A stretch of DNA of 43,717 bases from JABIBT01 sp964471565 (GTDB lineage: Archaea > Nanobdellota > Nanobdellia > SCGC-AAA011-G17 > PNOQ01): the NCBI GenBank assembly GCA_964471565.1, contig CAYYFK010000004.1, forward strand, positions 1 to 43,717, given 5' to 3'. The position numbers and the translations under genes were made by a program. The notes beneath the pieces are model-generated. The model saw nothing but the letters and a program-made list of their open reading frames with translations. It made no database searches and was not told where the DNA came from. Shown in pieces: positions 15,072 to 23,974 of this stretch; positions within the stretch are counted from its first letter, which is position 1; each line of letters opens with the position of its first letter.

Positions 15072-15632
15072 CTATCGTTTAACTATCCTTGCAATATCTT
15101 CTGTTAAATCAATAAGTGTAGATGGATAATTGGGTAAAAATCCATCATCCAAGATTATATCTACTTTATTCAATATTCTTCTAGGGATTTCTTTTATTTT
15201 CCTAGCAGATCTTTTCCCAGAATAATTTACACTTGTAGTAATAAATGGAACTTTAGATTTCTTTATTAATTCTGTAAATGGATGATCTGGAATCCTCACA
15301 CCCAATGTTTTCATTCCTGGATTAACATTTCTAGCAACTGCCCTCTTTTTTACATTTAATATATATGTATATGGGCCAGGTAATTTTTTGATAAAATTCT
15401 TATTAATAACTTCAAAATTCTTACGTATCCACTGTTTGTTTGGAGCAATAACAGAAAGTGGTTTTTCATCTCTACCTTTTATTTCTTTTATCAGTTGAAT
15501 AGAACCTTGTTTCATAGCATTGCACCCAAGTCCATAAACCGTATCAGTAGGATAAATAAACAAATCTCCATCCTTTATTCTCCTAACAATCTCCGATTTG
15601 TTTATTTCATTAAAATTTACAATTTCTGGCAT
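15072..15632 (-). CDS. sua5: threonylcarbamoyl-AMP synthase (Sua5/YrdC family)
   Basis: It makes threonylcarbamoyl-AMP from threonine, bicarbonate and ATP, the first step of t6A37 in ANN-decoding tRNAs. Visible are FIYPTDTVYGLGCNA, the KGRDEKPLSV segment with the Lys-Arg pair, LPGPYTYIL, LGVRIPDHP and the closing PSTLIDLT. At about 186 aa it is the YrdC-only form without the Sua5 C-terminal domain. The frame extends to an ATG at 15653, but that lies next to the TATA-like box; the ATG at 15632 fits a leaderless start and the family's N-terminus. Confidence 0.92.
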   Translation of the reverse strand: MPEIVNFNEINKSEIVRRIKDGDLFIYPTDTVYGLGCNAMKQGSIQLIKEIKGRDEKPLSVIAPNKQWIRKNFEVINKNFIKKLPGPYTYILNVKKRAVARNVNPGMKTLGVRIPDHPFTELIKKSKVPFITTSVNYSGKRSARKIKEIPRRILNKVDIILDDGFLPNYPSTLIDLTEDIARIVKR

Positions 15633-15654
15633 ATTCAAGGAAATGTATAACAAA

Positions 15655-15662
15655 ATATAAAA
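15655..15662 (-). promoter_or_regulatory. TATA-like box for sua5
   Basis: On the minus strand TTTTATAT lies 23-30 nt upstream of the chosen start (15632) and directly abuts the alternative ATG at 15653, arguing against the longer form. Confidence 0.6.
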
Positions 15663-15707
15663 CTATCCTTTCAAAAGAATTTTAAAGTATTTCAATGTAC
15701 CAGAAAT

Positions 15708-15902
15708 ATGGATGAATACAAAAAAGAAATAAAGTATTGCATGCCTTCTTGTAAATATGCCTCCTTTCCAGAAAAGGCCACAGATGGGAGTATGAGTTGT
15801 AGAACATTCCAAGCATTATGGTGTAATAAGTTAGAAAAAACAGTTACAAAAAATTCACTTTGCGAAGCCGGATTATTAGAAGGAGAAAACGAAAGATTCT
15901 AA
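15708..15902 (+). CDS. Cys-rich small protein, 64 aa
   Basis: Five Cys residues (11, 15, 31, 39, 52) in a pattern C-x3-C-x15-C-x7-C-x12-C. It could bind a metal or an Fe-S cluster; no family was recognised. It has no signal peptide, so it is probably cytosolic. A TATA-like TTTAAAGTAT lies about 20-25 nt before the ATG. Confidence 0.6.
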   Translation: MDEYKKEIKYCMPSCKYASFPEKATDGSMSCRTFQALWCNKLEKTVTKNSLCEAGLLEGENERF

Positions 15903-15956
15903 ACATTATATTATTATATGGAAATCTATTTATACAGAAACTTTTCTTAGAAAAAG

Positions 15957-16409
15957 ATGGATGAAAAAGTACACCTGACATGGGAAGAAATACATGAATC
16001 TGTAAAAGGATTAGCTTCCGAAATTCTATCAGAATTTAAACCAGAAGTTGTTATAGCAATTAGTGAGGGAGGATGGATTCCAGCAAGGTTATTAAAAAAT
16101 CATATTAGGTGCCCATATTTTTCAGTTGGATGTAAAAATTACGATGAAGAAGATAATCAGTTGCCGGAAGCAACAATAACTCATGGAGTAGAAAACAAAA
16201 AAATAGCAGGGAAAAAAGTTTTAATTCTTGATGAAGTGGCTGATTCTGGAATAACTATGAGAAAAGTATGTGATTATATTTCTAGCTTAAATCCTAAAGA
16301 AATAAAAACAGCAGTTTTACACAAAAAAGAAAAAAGTATTTTCGATCCAGATTATATACACAAAAACATGGGAAACACATGGATAGTATATCCTTGGGAT
16401 AAAAAATAA
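15957..16409 (+). CDS. phosphoribosyltransferase (purine/hypoxanthine type)
   Basis: A type I phosphoribosyltransferase fold with the PRPP-binding motif VLILDEVADSGITM around residues 82-95 and an upstream VVIAISEGGWIPARLL loop. It resembles xanthine/hypoxanthine/guanine salvage enzymes (XGPRT-like), which transfer a base to PRPP to make the 5'-nucleotide; the exact base cannot be read from sequence. 150 aa, a normal compact length. A TATA-like CTATTTATAC (15926-15935) precedes the ATG by 21 nt. It converges with rad50, with 2 bp between the stop codons. Confidence 0.85.
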   Translation: MDEKVHLTWEEIHESVKGLASEILSEFKPEVVIAISEGGWIPARLLKNHIRCPYFSVGCKNYDEEDNQLPEATITHGVENKKIAGKKVLILDEVADSGITMRKVCDYISSLNPKEIKTAVLHKKEKSIFDPDYIHKNMGNTWIVYPWDKK

Positions 16410-16411
16410 GA

Positions 16412-18475
16412 TTAAAATGCAATGCTATTTCCTTCTTTCTTCTCAAACCTTATTACATTATCAACAAAACTTTCTATCTTTGGATCATGACTAACAATTA
16501 TAACTTGCTCAATCATCAATTCTTCTAAAATAATTCTTAATTTATCAACTTGCTCTGAAGAGAACCCATCAGTTGGCTCATCCAATATCAAGATATCTTT
16601 TGTATTAATCTCAGACATAATAGTATTAATAATTTGGTTTAATGCTAGCCTATATGCTAAAGCAGCAGCAGTTCTTTCACCGCCAGATAAATGTGCATAC
16701 TCTATGTCATATCCATTTTGTTTAATTAAAGGACTAAAATCATAATCTAAACTTATCTCCAAGTCTTCATTTTCTACTAAGATTCTAAACCAATCTTTGA
16801 AAATTTTGTCAAAATCAGAATGGACTTTTCTCATTATTTGTTTCTCCATCATGCTTACCAAAGAGATAAACTCTTTCTCTAAATAACTAATAGTCTCAGA
16901 ATATTTTACTATCTTCTCTTTTAATTTCGTCTTTTTTTCAATTTCAAGATTCAACTCATTTATTCTTTCAATAAATAAAGTAACCTCTCTTTCTCCAGCA
17001 AACATCTCAGAATGTAATTTTCTATCCACTCCCAATAGCTCCTCAAGTTCAGATTTTACTTTTTCATATTCATCAGAAACATTTGGCATGCCCTCTAACA
17101 ATTTACCTATTCCCAATTTATTAGAATTAATCTCACCAATTCCTTTTTTCATCTCATTTTGTTCTTCCAATAAATCATTCAATTGTTTTGTTCTACTATC
17201 CAAATTATTTCTTTTAACTTTGAATATTTCAACTTCATTTTTTGACTTAGATAAAGATTCTAGTTTAGTTTTCAATTCAGCCATTAGGCCTTGATTTTCT
17301 TTTTCGTTTTCTTTATATTTATCAAATAAAACTTTTGTATCCTTTATCTTTAAATCTTCACTATCAGAAATTTTATGTTTATGTTCAATTGTAACTTTTT
17401 GTTTACAAACAGGACACAAATCTAACTTGTTAATATTTATTTTAACTTCTTCAGAATTTCTTACAATGAATCCAAACTCTCCAATTTTTTCTCCAATCTC
17501 TTTATTTTCTAATTCTATTCTTCTTAAATCTTCATTAATATCGGAAATTCTCTTGTTAATAATTTCTAAATCTGTGACATTGAATTCTTTTAATTCTTTA
17601 TTTAGCTCATTAATTTCTTTATTCAGAGTTTCCATTACAGAATTATTTCTAACTCTTTGGTTGACTAATCCTTCAAGTTTATTTTCCAAAACAATTAAAT
17701 TTTTTTTCAGTTCTTCTCTTTCTTTTCTTTTATTTTCTATTTCTTCAACATATTTCTTCTTTAGATTAATTTTCTCTTTCATAACACCAAGCTCTTCTTT
17801 TAATCTCTTTAAGTTCTCATTAAGTTCGGATATTTTATTATTTTTAGATATCTTCTCTTTATTCAAATTATCCAAATCAGAGCTTAACAATTCACATTCT
17901 TTTTTTCTTTCTTTCAATTTAGAAATTAAAAATTTAGAATTCTCAATTACTCTCTTATATTTATCAACTCCAAAAACTCTTCTCAATATATTTAGTCTTT
18001 CATCAGAATCTGCCAAAAGAATACTTTTCATTTCTTCCTGGGGCGTATAAACAGTGTAATTATATATCAATCCTTTAGTTTTTGTTAAAGACTCCTTAGG
18101 ATAATTAAACAACTCAAGTATCCTCTGTTTTAATTCAACTGGACTAAGTTCCTCTTTATAGCCATTAATAATAATATGTCCTGCCTCTTGACTAATCCCT
18201 GATGAGCCTCTCTTAAGGTTTCTTCTAACAGAGACTTCTTTTTCAGAGATTTTTAAATTTAACTCGACAAACCCATAATTCTGTCCTTTCCTTAACAACG
18301 CATTTGAAGATAAATTTCCTTTTCTCAAACCAAAAAGAACAAAATCAATAGCCAACAATAAACTTGTTTTTCCACTGCCTATATCTCCACTAAGTAAAAC
18401 ACTTCCATCCGGAAACTCAATTTTTCCACTAGAATAACTTCTAATATTTTCCAAGACTATGCTTTTAATTTTCAT
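16412..18475 (-). CDS. rad50: DNA double-strand break repair ATPase Rad50
   Basis: An SMC-like ABC ATPase working with Mre11. Walker A GDIGSGKTSLL is around residue 31-41, the zinc hook CPVC around residue 354 inside a Lys/Glu-rich coiled coil, the signature LSGGERTAAALAYR around 597, and Walker B ILILDEPTDGF around 630, with a D-loop and His-switch SHDP after it. At 687 aa it is shorter than the usual 850-900 aa, mainly through a shorter coiled coil. It overlaps mre11 by 11 bp, so the pair is coupled. Confidence 0.96.
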   Translation of the reverse strand: MKIKSIVLENIRSYSSGKIEFPDGSVLLSGDIGSGKTSLLLAIDFVLFGLRKGNLSSNALLRKGQNYGFVELNLKISEKEVSVRRNLKRGSSGISQEAGHIIINGYKEELSPVELKQRILELFNYPKESLTKTKGLIYNYTVYTPQEEMKSILLADSDERLNILRRVFGVDKYKRVIENSKFLISKLKERKKECELLSSDLDNLNKEKISKNNKISELNENLKRLKEELGVMKEKINLKKKYVEEIENKRKEREELKKNLIVLENKLEGLVNQRVRNNSVMETLNKEINELNKELKEFNVTDLEIINKRISDINEDLRRIELENKEIGEKIGEFGFIVRNSEEVKININKLDLCPVCKQKVTIEHKHKISDSEDLKIKDTKVLFDKYKENEKENQGLMAELKTKLESLSKSKNEVEIFKVKRNNLDSRTKQLNDLLEEQNEMKKGIGEINSNKLGIGKLLEGMPNVSDEYEKVKSELEELLGVDRKLHSEMFAGEREVTLFIERINELNLEIEKKTKLKEKIVKYSETISYLEKEFISLVSMMEKQIMRKVHSDFDKIFKDWFRILVENEDLEISLDYDFSPLIKQNGYDIEYAHLSGGERTAAALAYRLALNQIINTIMSEINTKDILILDEPTDGFSSEQVDKLRIILEELMIEQVIIVSHDPKIESFVDNVIRFEKKEGNSIAF

Positions 18476-19658
18476 CTTCTAACCTCAAAACTCCAAATGC
18501 ATCTTTTAATACTCTTAATTCAAAATCAAAAACTTTCTCTCCATCCATTTTTTCCTTATCCAAGGAGTTTATCAAATTTTTAACAAAATCTCCTTCTTTA
18601 GAATATTTCATAATTAGTTCATCTTCAATATTATCTACATCATCAGCAATATCCTCCAACTCTTCAAATTCTTTAATTTTAAGTTCAGAAGAATTTTTCA
18701 GAATAACATATGCCCCCTCTAGTTCAGAGAAAACTCCTTTAAAATCAATTTCAGATATTCTGCCACTATTCAAAACGCCTTTCAACCTTAAAAGAACAAT
18801 TTTATCTATTATTTCATTCAAATCAATTTTATCTAAAATAAAATTTTTTACTTGGTTGGAATCTTTTCCACTTAAATCAATTTCATATTTCTTAACTCCT
18901 TTAAGTTTCACCTCAACATGTTCCGAGATTATACCCCCGTCTTTAAATTCATTAATAAAAAAACCCCCATACTCAAATTTTTCTAATTCTGGAAAATTAT
19001 TTGGAAATAAAGCTCCAGGATACGCAATTCTTCCATGTGGCAATTTAACCTCATTAAAAACATAATGTGGATGTCCTCCAGCATAATAATCAAAACCCTT
19101 TGGCAAGATAGCAACTGGCTCAGAAGAAATAATGGCTAAATGCTCTGGTTTAAATTCTGTTAAAGTGGTATGAAACATAAAGATTTTTTTACCTTCTTCA
19201 TTCTCTAAATTTTCTCTAATTAATCTCTCATAATAATTTTTTTCCAAACCTTGAGCTTTTCCAAATAAACCAGTAATTTTAACTCCAGTTTTTTCATCAA
19301 TAGTAAAATCTAATTTTATTTTTTCACTTTCATCAAACTTTGCCACATTTTTTACTAAACCAGCATTTTCAAAAACATCAAGCATTGTTTTTCCAGAAGG
19401 GGAATAATCGTGACTTCCTGCAATAATATAAACAGAAATACCATTATCTTTCAATTTCTTCAAGTCTAAGGCAACCTGTTTTATCAAATCAATAGAAGGC
19501 AAGGCAGTATTAAACAAATCCCCTGCAATTAATACAAAATTAACTTGTTTTTCAATGCAAATTTCAATAGATTTAGAAAAAGCCTGCATACCTAATTCTT
19601 TTAATTTTAATTCGGACCATCCACCAATATGGCAATCAGCAATATGCGCAAATTTCAT
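18465..19658 (-). CDS. mre11: DNA double-strand break repair nuclease Mre11
   Basis: A calcineurin-type metallophosphoesterase nuclease: ADCHIGG, AGDLFNTALP, GSHDYSPSG, FHTTL and GGHPHYVF give the metal-binding His/Asp set. The C-terminal part is the Rad50-binding region rich in Glu and Lys. It acts with Rad50 to trim DNA ends. A HerA/NurA pair, often next to it in archaea, is not in the window. ATG start; rad50 follows with overlap. Confidence 0.95.
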   Translation of the reverse strand: MKFAHIADCHIGGWSELKLKELGMQAFSKSIEICIEKQVNFVLIAGDLFNTALPSIDLIKQVALDLKKLKDNGISVYIIAGSHDYSPSGKTMLDVFENAGLVKNVAKFDESEKIKLDFTIDEKTGVKITGLFGKAQGLEKNYYERLIRENLENEEGKKIFMFHTTLTEFKPEHLAIISSEPVAILPKGFDYYAGGHPHYVFNEVKLPHGRIAYPGALFPNNFPELEKFEYGGFFINEFKDGGIISEHVEVKLKGVKKYEIDLSGKDSNQVKNFILDKIDLNEIIDKIVLLRLKGVLNSGRISEIDFKGVFSELEGAYVILKNSSELKIKEFEELEDIADDVDNIEDELIMKYSKEGDFVKNLINSLDKEKMDGEKVFDFELRVLKDAFGVLRLEDEN

Positions 19659-19699
19659 ATAAAAGAGAATTTAATTTCTTTATTAAAATTATATGTGTT

Positions 19700-20374
19700 T
19701 TACTCTCTAGAAGGAGGGTTTATCAAAATTTTATCATGATTTAAACCTGGGGTATGTGATTTTATTAATTTCAGAACTTTCTCTCTTTCTTCAGCAGAAT
19801 TTAGAATATCATGGCTAGCTTCAATAACCATACAATTCCCTCCATATATAGATAAAAAGTCTCTATAAAGCTCATGTAGATTTTCTAAATATTTATTAGC
19901 TGGATTAACTAAACCCATTTCTTCTGATCTCCCTCTTTTTGCAATTCTATCTCTAGCAAGATCAGGAGAACCATTCAAAAGAACCAATAAATTTGGATAT
20001 CTTAGATCTTTATTAGCTTCTTTAAAAGCATCCAAATAATTACTATAGTCGGAGTCAGATAAAAACCCATCTGCATTCAAATGGCTCGCAAAGATATAAG
20101 GATCCTCGTAAATACTTCTATCTTGAACCCACCATTAATTAGATTCCTGTAACTCTCCATGATCCTCTGCACTAATTTCTAAGTTAAACATCTGTAAATC
20201 AAAGGCATGTTTAGAGGGTTTAACTTTTCCAAAAATATCTTCATAAAAAGGAGGCAAATGGGGATTATTTTCTCCAACTCTTTCTCTTTTTAATTTAATC
20301 TCTAATTCTTTTGCGGTAATTTCCGAATAAGTAGTTTTTCCTAAACCAATAAGTCCTGCATAAGCAACAAACAT
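19700..20374 (-). pseudogene. deoxynucleoside kinase gene interrupted by one in-frame TAA
   Basis: A dNK-family gene of 224 sense codons plus one internal TAA at 20135-20137. Upstream are the P-loop GLIGLGKTT, ENPHLPPFYEDIFG and AFDLQMFNLE; downstream in the same frame are WWVQDRSIYEDPYIFA (the DRS motif), DYSNYLDAF and the lid RIAKRGRSEE. Everything else needed for a dAdo/dGuo-type kinase seems present. The stop sits between HGELQESN and WWVQDRS. It could be a recent nonsense mutation, an assembly or sequencing error, or, less likely, readthrough; TAA is used as a normal stop by other genes here. If intact, the enzyme would phosphorylate salvaged deoxynucleosides. Confidence 0.85.
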
Positions 20375-20404
20375 AAAAACGTGAATATTTACTCATATAA
20401 AAAA

Positions 20405-20632
20405 CTATTTTTTTAGTAATTTTTCTGCTCGTTTTATCATATCTTTTTTTAAAGCAATGAAGACTCCACCTTTTTTACCCTTAACAAAAGAAATTTCTCC
20501 TTCTTTGATTATTTTAGCAATTTCAGGACTTTCAATATCTACATGCGTAATCCTTGCATTAGACTTTCCTTTCTCATGAATATATACTTTAACTCCTTTT
20601 AGTAATTTTTTACCTTCTCCCGGACCACTCAT
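20405..20632 (-). CDS. basic small protein, 75 aa
   Basis: A Lys-rich alpha/beta protein with no recognised family (KVYIHEKGKSNARITHVDIESPEIAKII then GKKGGVFIALKKD). It may bind nucleic acid, judging by charge only. Its start overlaps the stop of the 52-aa membrane microprotein (ATGA), so it belongs to the operon 21035 to 20405. Confidence 0.6.
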   Translation of the reverse strand: MSGPGEGKKLLKGVKVYIHEKGKSNARITHVDIESPEIAKIIKEGEISFVKGKKGGVFIALKKDMIKRAEKLLKK

Positions 20633-20787
20633 TTTTTCATCCTCGGCAAAACCTTATACGCATAAATTGCACCAAGAATTAAAACTCCCCAGAAAATAAT
20701 CCAAGTTATTAACCCAATAACAAACAAAACCATAACAATTACTAAAATTAAAATTAAAAAAAGTGAAATTAATTTTTTCATATTCAT
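20629..20787 (-). CDS. 52-aa membrane microprotein
   Basis: An ATG at 20787 opens a 52-codon frame. It encodes a short Lys-containing start (MNMKKLIS), a long hydrophobic stretch that could be one or two membrane helices (IVMVLFVIGLITWIIFW and GVLILGAIYAY), and a basic end. It overlaps the upstream gene by 4 bp and the downstream gene by 3 bp (ATGA type), which is good evidence that it is a real coupled gene. The function is unknown. Confidence 0.68.
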   Translation of the reverse strand: MNMKKLISLFLILILVIVMVLFVIGLITWIIFWGVLILGAIYAYKVLPRMKK

Positions 20788-21035
20788 TTTTTTCTCTTTC
20801 TATAGCATTTCCAACCTTTCTTAACTTTTCTAGCATGATCTCTAGCTACATAAAAAATATAGAATATTTCCAAGATAGCCAAAGTATAAACCAAAAATAT
20901 CAAAACAAACCAAATAATTTCCTTTCTTCTTGCTGCTTTCCACAAAGCATAACCTTTCCAAGGTAAATGCCATAGAATTATCAAGATAAGAACAACATTT
21001 CCCCAAGCACTTTGTAAAAAAGCTTCTAATGTCAT
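20784..21035 (-). CDS. DUF5652-like membrane protein, 83 aa
   Basis: Two membrane segments (VVLILIILWHLPWKGYALW and WFVLIFLVYTLAILEIFYIFY) with the LPWKGYALWKAARRKEIIWF core that I associate with the DUF5652 family, found widely in candidate-phyla bacteria and DPANN. The function is unknown. A basic cytoplasmic tail follows. The start codon follows the end of the RNase J gene directly, so it probably shares that transcript. Confidence 0.7.
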   Translation of the reverse strand: MTLEAFLQSAWGNVVLILIILWHLPWKGYALWKAARRKEIIWFVLIFLVYTLAILEIFYIFYVARDHARKVKKGWKCYRKRKK

Positions 21036-22376
21036 TTATTTCAACTCCAAGACTTGTGAATCATTTAGCATATGGACAGTCTTTCCTAATCTATAGCCCA
21101 TATCTTCACATATTTCAATCAATCCTTCCATATGCCCATGTGTTCCTTGACACGGGATTACATTTTCCGGTTTAAAGATTTTTAACATATCCCTCATATC
21201 TTCTCTATAAATATGTCCACTAGAATGTACATCCAAAAACAATCTAGCTTTTTTCTTTTTCAATCTATTTTCCATTACTCTCCTATTTTCCAGATTTGGA
21301 CTAACAGGTATTGTTTTAGTAGAAAAAATTACATGATCATCCTGAACAAACTTAAACGGTAAACTTCCAGTACTCATTCTGGTCAAAATAGCTCCAGGTT
21401 CAGCCTGATTTCCAGTACAAAGTATCAAGTATTTATCTCTTCCTTTCTTTTCAATTTCTTTTAACTTCCTTTCAACCTGTCTCGCATAACCCATAATTTC
21501 AACGTTTTTAGAAAAATTAACTAATCCAACCTTTTCAGCAGCAGTTACATATTTATGCATACTTCTACCCATCATAACAACTTTTCTATTTAATTTTTTT
21601 CCGAATTCGATTGCACTATGCAATCTAGCTAGTTGGCTAGCGAATGAAGTAACAATCATTGCATGTCCCTCTCCATGTGTTCCAAGCATAACATCTTTCA
21701 ACATCTCTCTTGCAACCATCTCAGAAGGAGTTTTCCCAGGAGTATTAGCATATAAAGTATCCATAATCAAAGCTTTTACACCATTATTTCCAACTCTTTT
21801 CATTCTTTTATAATCTGGAGCATCCCACAGAACAGGATTATTATCTAACTTGAAATCATTCCCATACACAATAGCTCCTTCCTTAGTATGCACCACAATC
21901 AAAACGGTATGCGGTGTAGAGTGAGTAACATGTATAAGTTCAACCTCTAAATTTTTAGAAATTTTATGTTTCTGTCCACCAAGTAACTCAACAAATTCAT
22001 TAGGTATTTTAATTCTTTCATCCTTAAGCAAAGTTCTCAAAACACCAATAGTGTACGGAGTTCCAATAACTGGGCAATTATACTTCTCTGCCAAATAAGG
22101 AATGGCACCAATATGATCTAAGTGACAATGGCTTGCAACAACAGCTTTAACTTTATCTTTCAAAGAGTCTAAACAAGTATCATCCGGGATTGCACCAAGC
22201 CTTTTCAACCCAGCAGAGGTTAAATTTCTTCTATCCCCCCCCTCTTCTTCAAATGATATTAATTTTGGTAAAAAGAAACCCATATCAAAAACAACAATTT
22301 CATCATCAACCTGAACAGCAGTCATATTCTTGCCAACTTCATTAAAACCACCGACCGGAAAAACTCTAATATCCAT
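21036..22376 (-). CDS. rnj: RNase J (beta-CASP metallo-beta-lactamase ribonuclease)
   Basis: Zinc-binding SHCHLDH around residue 82-88 starts the metallo-beta-lactamase core; GNDFKLDN, then the beta-CASP part with CTGNQAEPGA and the closing DVHSSGH (motifs B and C) follow. It should be a 5'-3' exoribonuclease involved in mRNA decay and rRNA maturation. The open frame reaches 22481, but the protein proper begins at MDIRVFPVGGFNEVG (start 22376), and a TATA-like box at 22400-22409 fits only this start. About 446 aa, the usual archaeal length. Confidence 0.93.
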   Translation of the reverse strand: MDIRVFPVGGFNEVGKNMTAVQVDDEIVVFDMGFFLPKLISFEEEGGDRRNLTSAGLKRLGAIPDDTCLDSLKDKVKAVVASHCHLDHIGAIPYLAEKYNCPVIGTPYTIGVLRTLLKDERIKIPNEFVELLGGQKHKISKNLEVELIHVTHSTPHTVLIVVHTKEGAIVYGNDFKLDNNPVLWDAPDYKRMKRVGNNGVKALIMDTLYANTPGKTPSEMVAREMLKDVMLGTHGEGHAMIVTSFASQLARLHSAIEFGKKLNRKVVMMGRSMHKYVTAAEKVGLVNFSKNVEIMGYARQVERKLKEIEKKGRDKYLILCTGNQAEPGAILTRMSTGSLPFKFVQDDHVIFSTKTIPVSPNLENRRVMENRLKKKKARLFLDVHSSGHIYREDMRDMLKIFKPENVIPCQGTHGHMEGLIEICEDMGYRLGKTVHMLNDSQVLELK

Positions 22377-22399
22377 ACAAGTTTTAACCTCAAAAACGG

Positions 22400-22409
22400 T
22401 ATTTAAATA
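22400..22409 (-). promoter_or_regulatory. TATA-like box for the RNase J gene
   Basis: TATTTAAATA lies 24-33 nt before the chosen start at 22376, inside the longer open frame, so the upstream codons are not translated. Confidence 0.65.
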
Positions 22410-22446
22410 GCTTTCCATCGACAATATGAAGTTTGATTTAGAAAGG

Positions 22447-22455
22447 TTTTTAAAT
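22447..22455 (+). promoter_or_regulatory. TATA-like box for the 53-aa membrane microprotein
   Basis: TTTTTAAAT lies 20-28 nt before the ATG at 22476 and diverges from the RNase J promoter. Confidence 0.5.
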
Positions 22456-22475
22456 GAAATTTTCCATATAAGATA

Positions 22476-22637
22476 ATGCAATTCATATTAGAATCAATAC
22501 ATAATTTGCTAGCAGCATTGCAAGGGCCAATGAACGAATTAGTGGTTATGTTCCCAGGAACATTGCTAACATTTACCTTAATTAGTGTTATGATTAGAAA
22601 AAGAATTGTTAATTTCTTATGGTCTTTTAAAAAGTAA
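22476..22637 (+). CDS. 53-aa single-span membrane microprotein
   Basis: An ATG opens a 53-codon frame: a short amphipathic start (MQFILESIHNLLAAL), a hydrophobic stretch (ELVVMFPGTLLTFTLISVMI, about residues 21-40) and a basic end (RKRIVNFLWSFKK), giving a likely single membrane helix with a positive cytoplasmic side. It sits between diverging and converging neighbours and overlaps the end of the DUF192 gene by 11 bp. The function is unknown. Confidence 0.58.
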   Translation: MQFILESIHNLLAALQGPMNELVVMFPGTLLTFTLISVMIRKRIVNFLWSFKK

Positions 22638-22971
22638 CTTTATCTCCAATTTTTAAAATATTTTCACCTTTATTCATTTCAATAACATACTTAGCTTCTT
22701 TTCTAGGTGCGATAAAAGAAACAAAGGGATATGCCTTTCTAACATCGACCACTTTTTTATCAGAATCTAAAAAAATAATATCTAAAGGAAAGAATACAAA
22801 CAACATATGAATCGCACAGAAAAATCTACTATTAAAATCACAAACTAAGATAACACTCTTCCCACTATTTAACTTCTTAGAAAACATCAAACCCATAAAT
22901 TTAGAAAAATAACCATCACAATATTTAGCTTTAGAAATAACTTTTCCTTTAAACTTAATGTTCACACCCAC
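22627..22971 (-). CDS. DUF192 family protein
   Basis: 114 aa with the DUF192 pattern: GYFSKFMGLMFSKKL, a central FFCAIHMLFVFFPLDIIFLD (written to 20 residues), then YVIEMNKGENILKIGDKV. The family is a small beta-barrel often secreted or membrane-bound; its function is not settled. Here no signal peptide is evident. It overlaps the upstream CorA-like gene by 10 bp. Confidence 0.85.
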   Translation of the reverse strand: MGVNIKFKGKVISKAKYCDGYFSKFMGLMFSKKLNSGKSVILVCDFNSRFFCAIHMLFVFFPLDIIFLDSDKKVVDVRKAYPFVSFIAPRKEAKYVIEMNKGENILKIGDKVTF

Positions 22972-23894
22972 TTCTTCACCTTAAAATAAATGCTCATCAA
23001 AATAACAGAAATAAGCATAATCAACAAAGGAACATAAAATCCAAATTGATTATCAAAAAATGGAATACTTGAAAAATTCATTCCCCAAATTCCAGAGATT
23101 AACATTGGCAACAACAATAAAGAAGCAACAACAGTAAAGCCCCTCATAATATCATTCAATTTATTTGAAATAGAGCTCATATACATCTCCATCGCCCCAG
23201 TAAGTCTTTCTCTTAATAACTCAGTAACAGAAACCACTTGATCCGTCTCAATTTTTAATTCAGAAAGCCAATTATTATTTTTCCCATTTATGTATTTAGA
23301 ATACCCTCCAGAAATCAAATCAACTAAATTTCTATTTGAACTTAATGCTCTTCTAACATGCATAACCCTTCCTTTAAGGCCATAAATACTAGAAGGTTTT
23401 TCCATCTTCCCATCTAAAATATCATCCTCTAATTGATCTATTTCATCCTCAAGTCTGTCCAATTCTATATGGTACCTTTTATTTACATACGAAGAAATTC
23501 TAAAAAACAAATAAGTAAGACCATTAGAAAAAAATTCTCTTCCTTCTTTTCCCTCTAACAATTTATATAAATCATCAAGTGCAACAATTTTCTTTTTATG
23601 AACTGTAACTATCATTTTATTATTAATAAAAATACCAAAAGGAGTATACTTTCTCTTTGGTCCAAGTGCCCTCAATATTATCATAGAATGGCCATTTCGA
23701 TTAATTATTCTTGGCAAAGAATCTTGATCTAAAACCTTCTGTAGATCATTAAAATAAATTCCAGTTAGCTTACTAACTTTTTTTAATTCTGGATCATCAG
23801 GACTAGAAGAATCAATCCACAATTTATCACCTGGATTAAAAGGAGACAAAGATTTCTTCACAACTCTTTTTGAATACCTCAAAGACCTAATCAT
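22962..23894 (-). CDS. corA: CorA-like divalent cation transporter
   Basis: 310 aa. The N-terminal domain is soluble and charged, with a long helix region (LDRLEDEIDQLEDDIL). The C-terminus has two membrane spans with the GMN signature (GIWGMNFSS, about residue 272) between them, followed by a basic tail (KVKKWV). The family forms pentameric Mg2+/Co2+ channels. An ATG start is upstream of DUF192 in the same operon. Confidence 0.92.
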   Translation of the reverse strand: MIRSLRYSKRVVKKSLSPFNPGDKLWIDSSSPDDPELKKVSKLTGIYFNDLQKVLDQDSLPRIINRNGHSMIILRALGPKRKYTPFGIFINNKMIVTVHKKKIVALDDLYKLLEGKEGREFFSNGLTYLFFRISSYVNKRYHIELDRLEDEIDQLEDDILDGKMEKPSSIYGLKGRVMHVRRALSSNRNLVDLISGGYSKYINGKNNNWLSELKIETDQVVSVTELLRERLTGAMEMYMSSISNKLNDIMRGFTVVASLLLLPMLISGIWGMNFSSIPFFDNQFGFYVPLLIMLISVILMSIYFKVKKWV

Positions 23895-23974
23895 TACATT
23901 TAATCTTAAAAAATTAATTTTTAAATGTTTCTATCTTCCATAAAACTTTTAAATTAATTGGTACAGCCAAATAT

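Noticed and set aside
20135..20137. Recoding of the TAA in the kinase gene
   Set aside because: Selenocysteine uses TGA and pyrrolysine TAG; TAA is a normal stop here and no recoding signal is visible.
22377..22481. N-terminal extension of RNase J
   Set aside because: A TATA-like box lies inside it, and the family N-terminus starts at the ATG at 22376.
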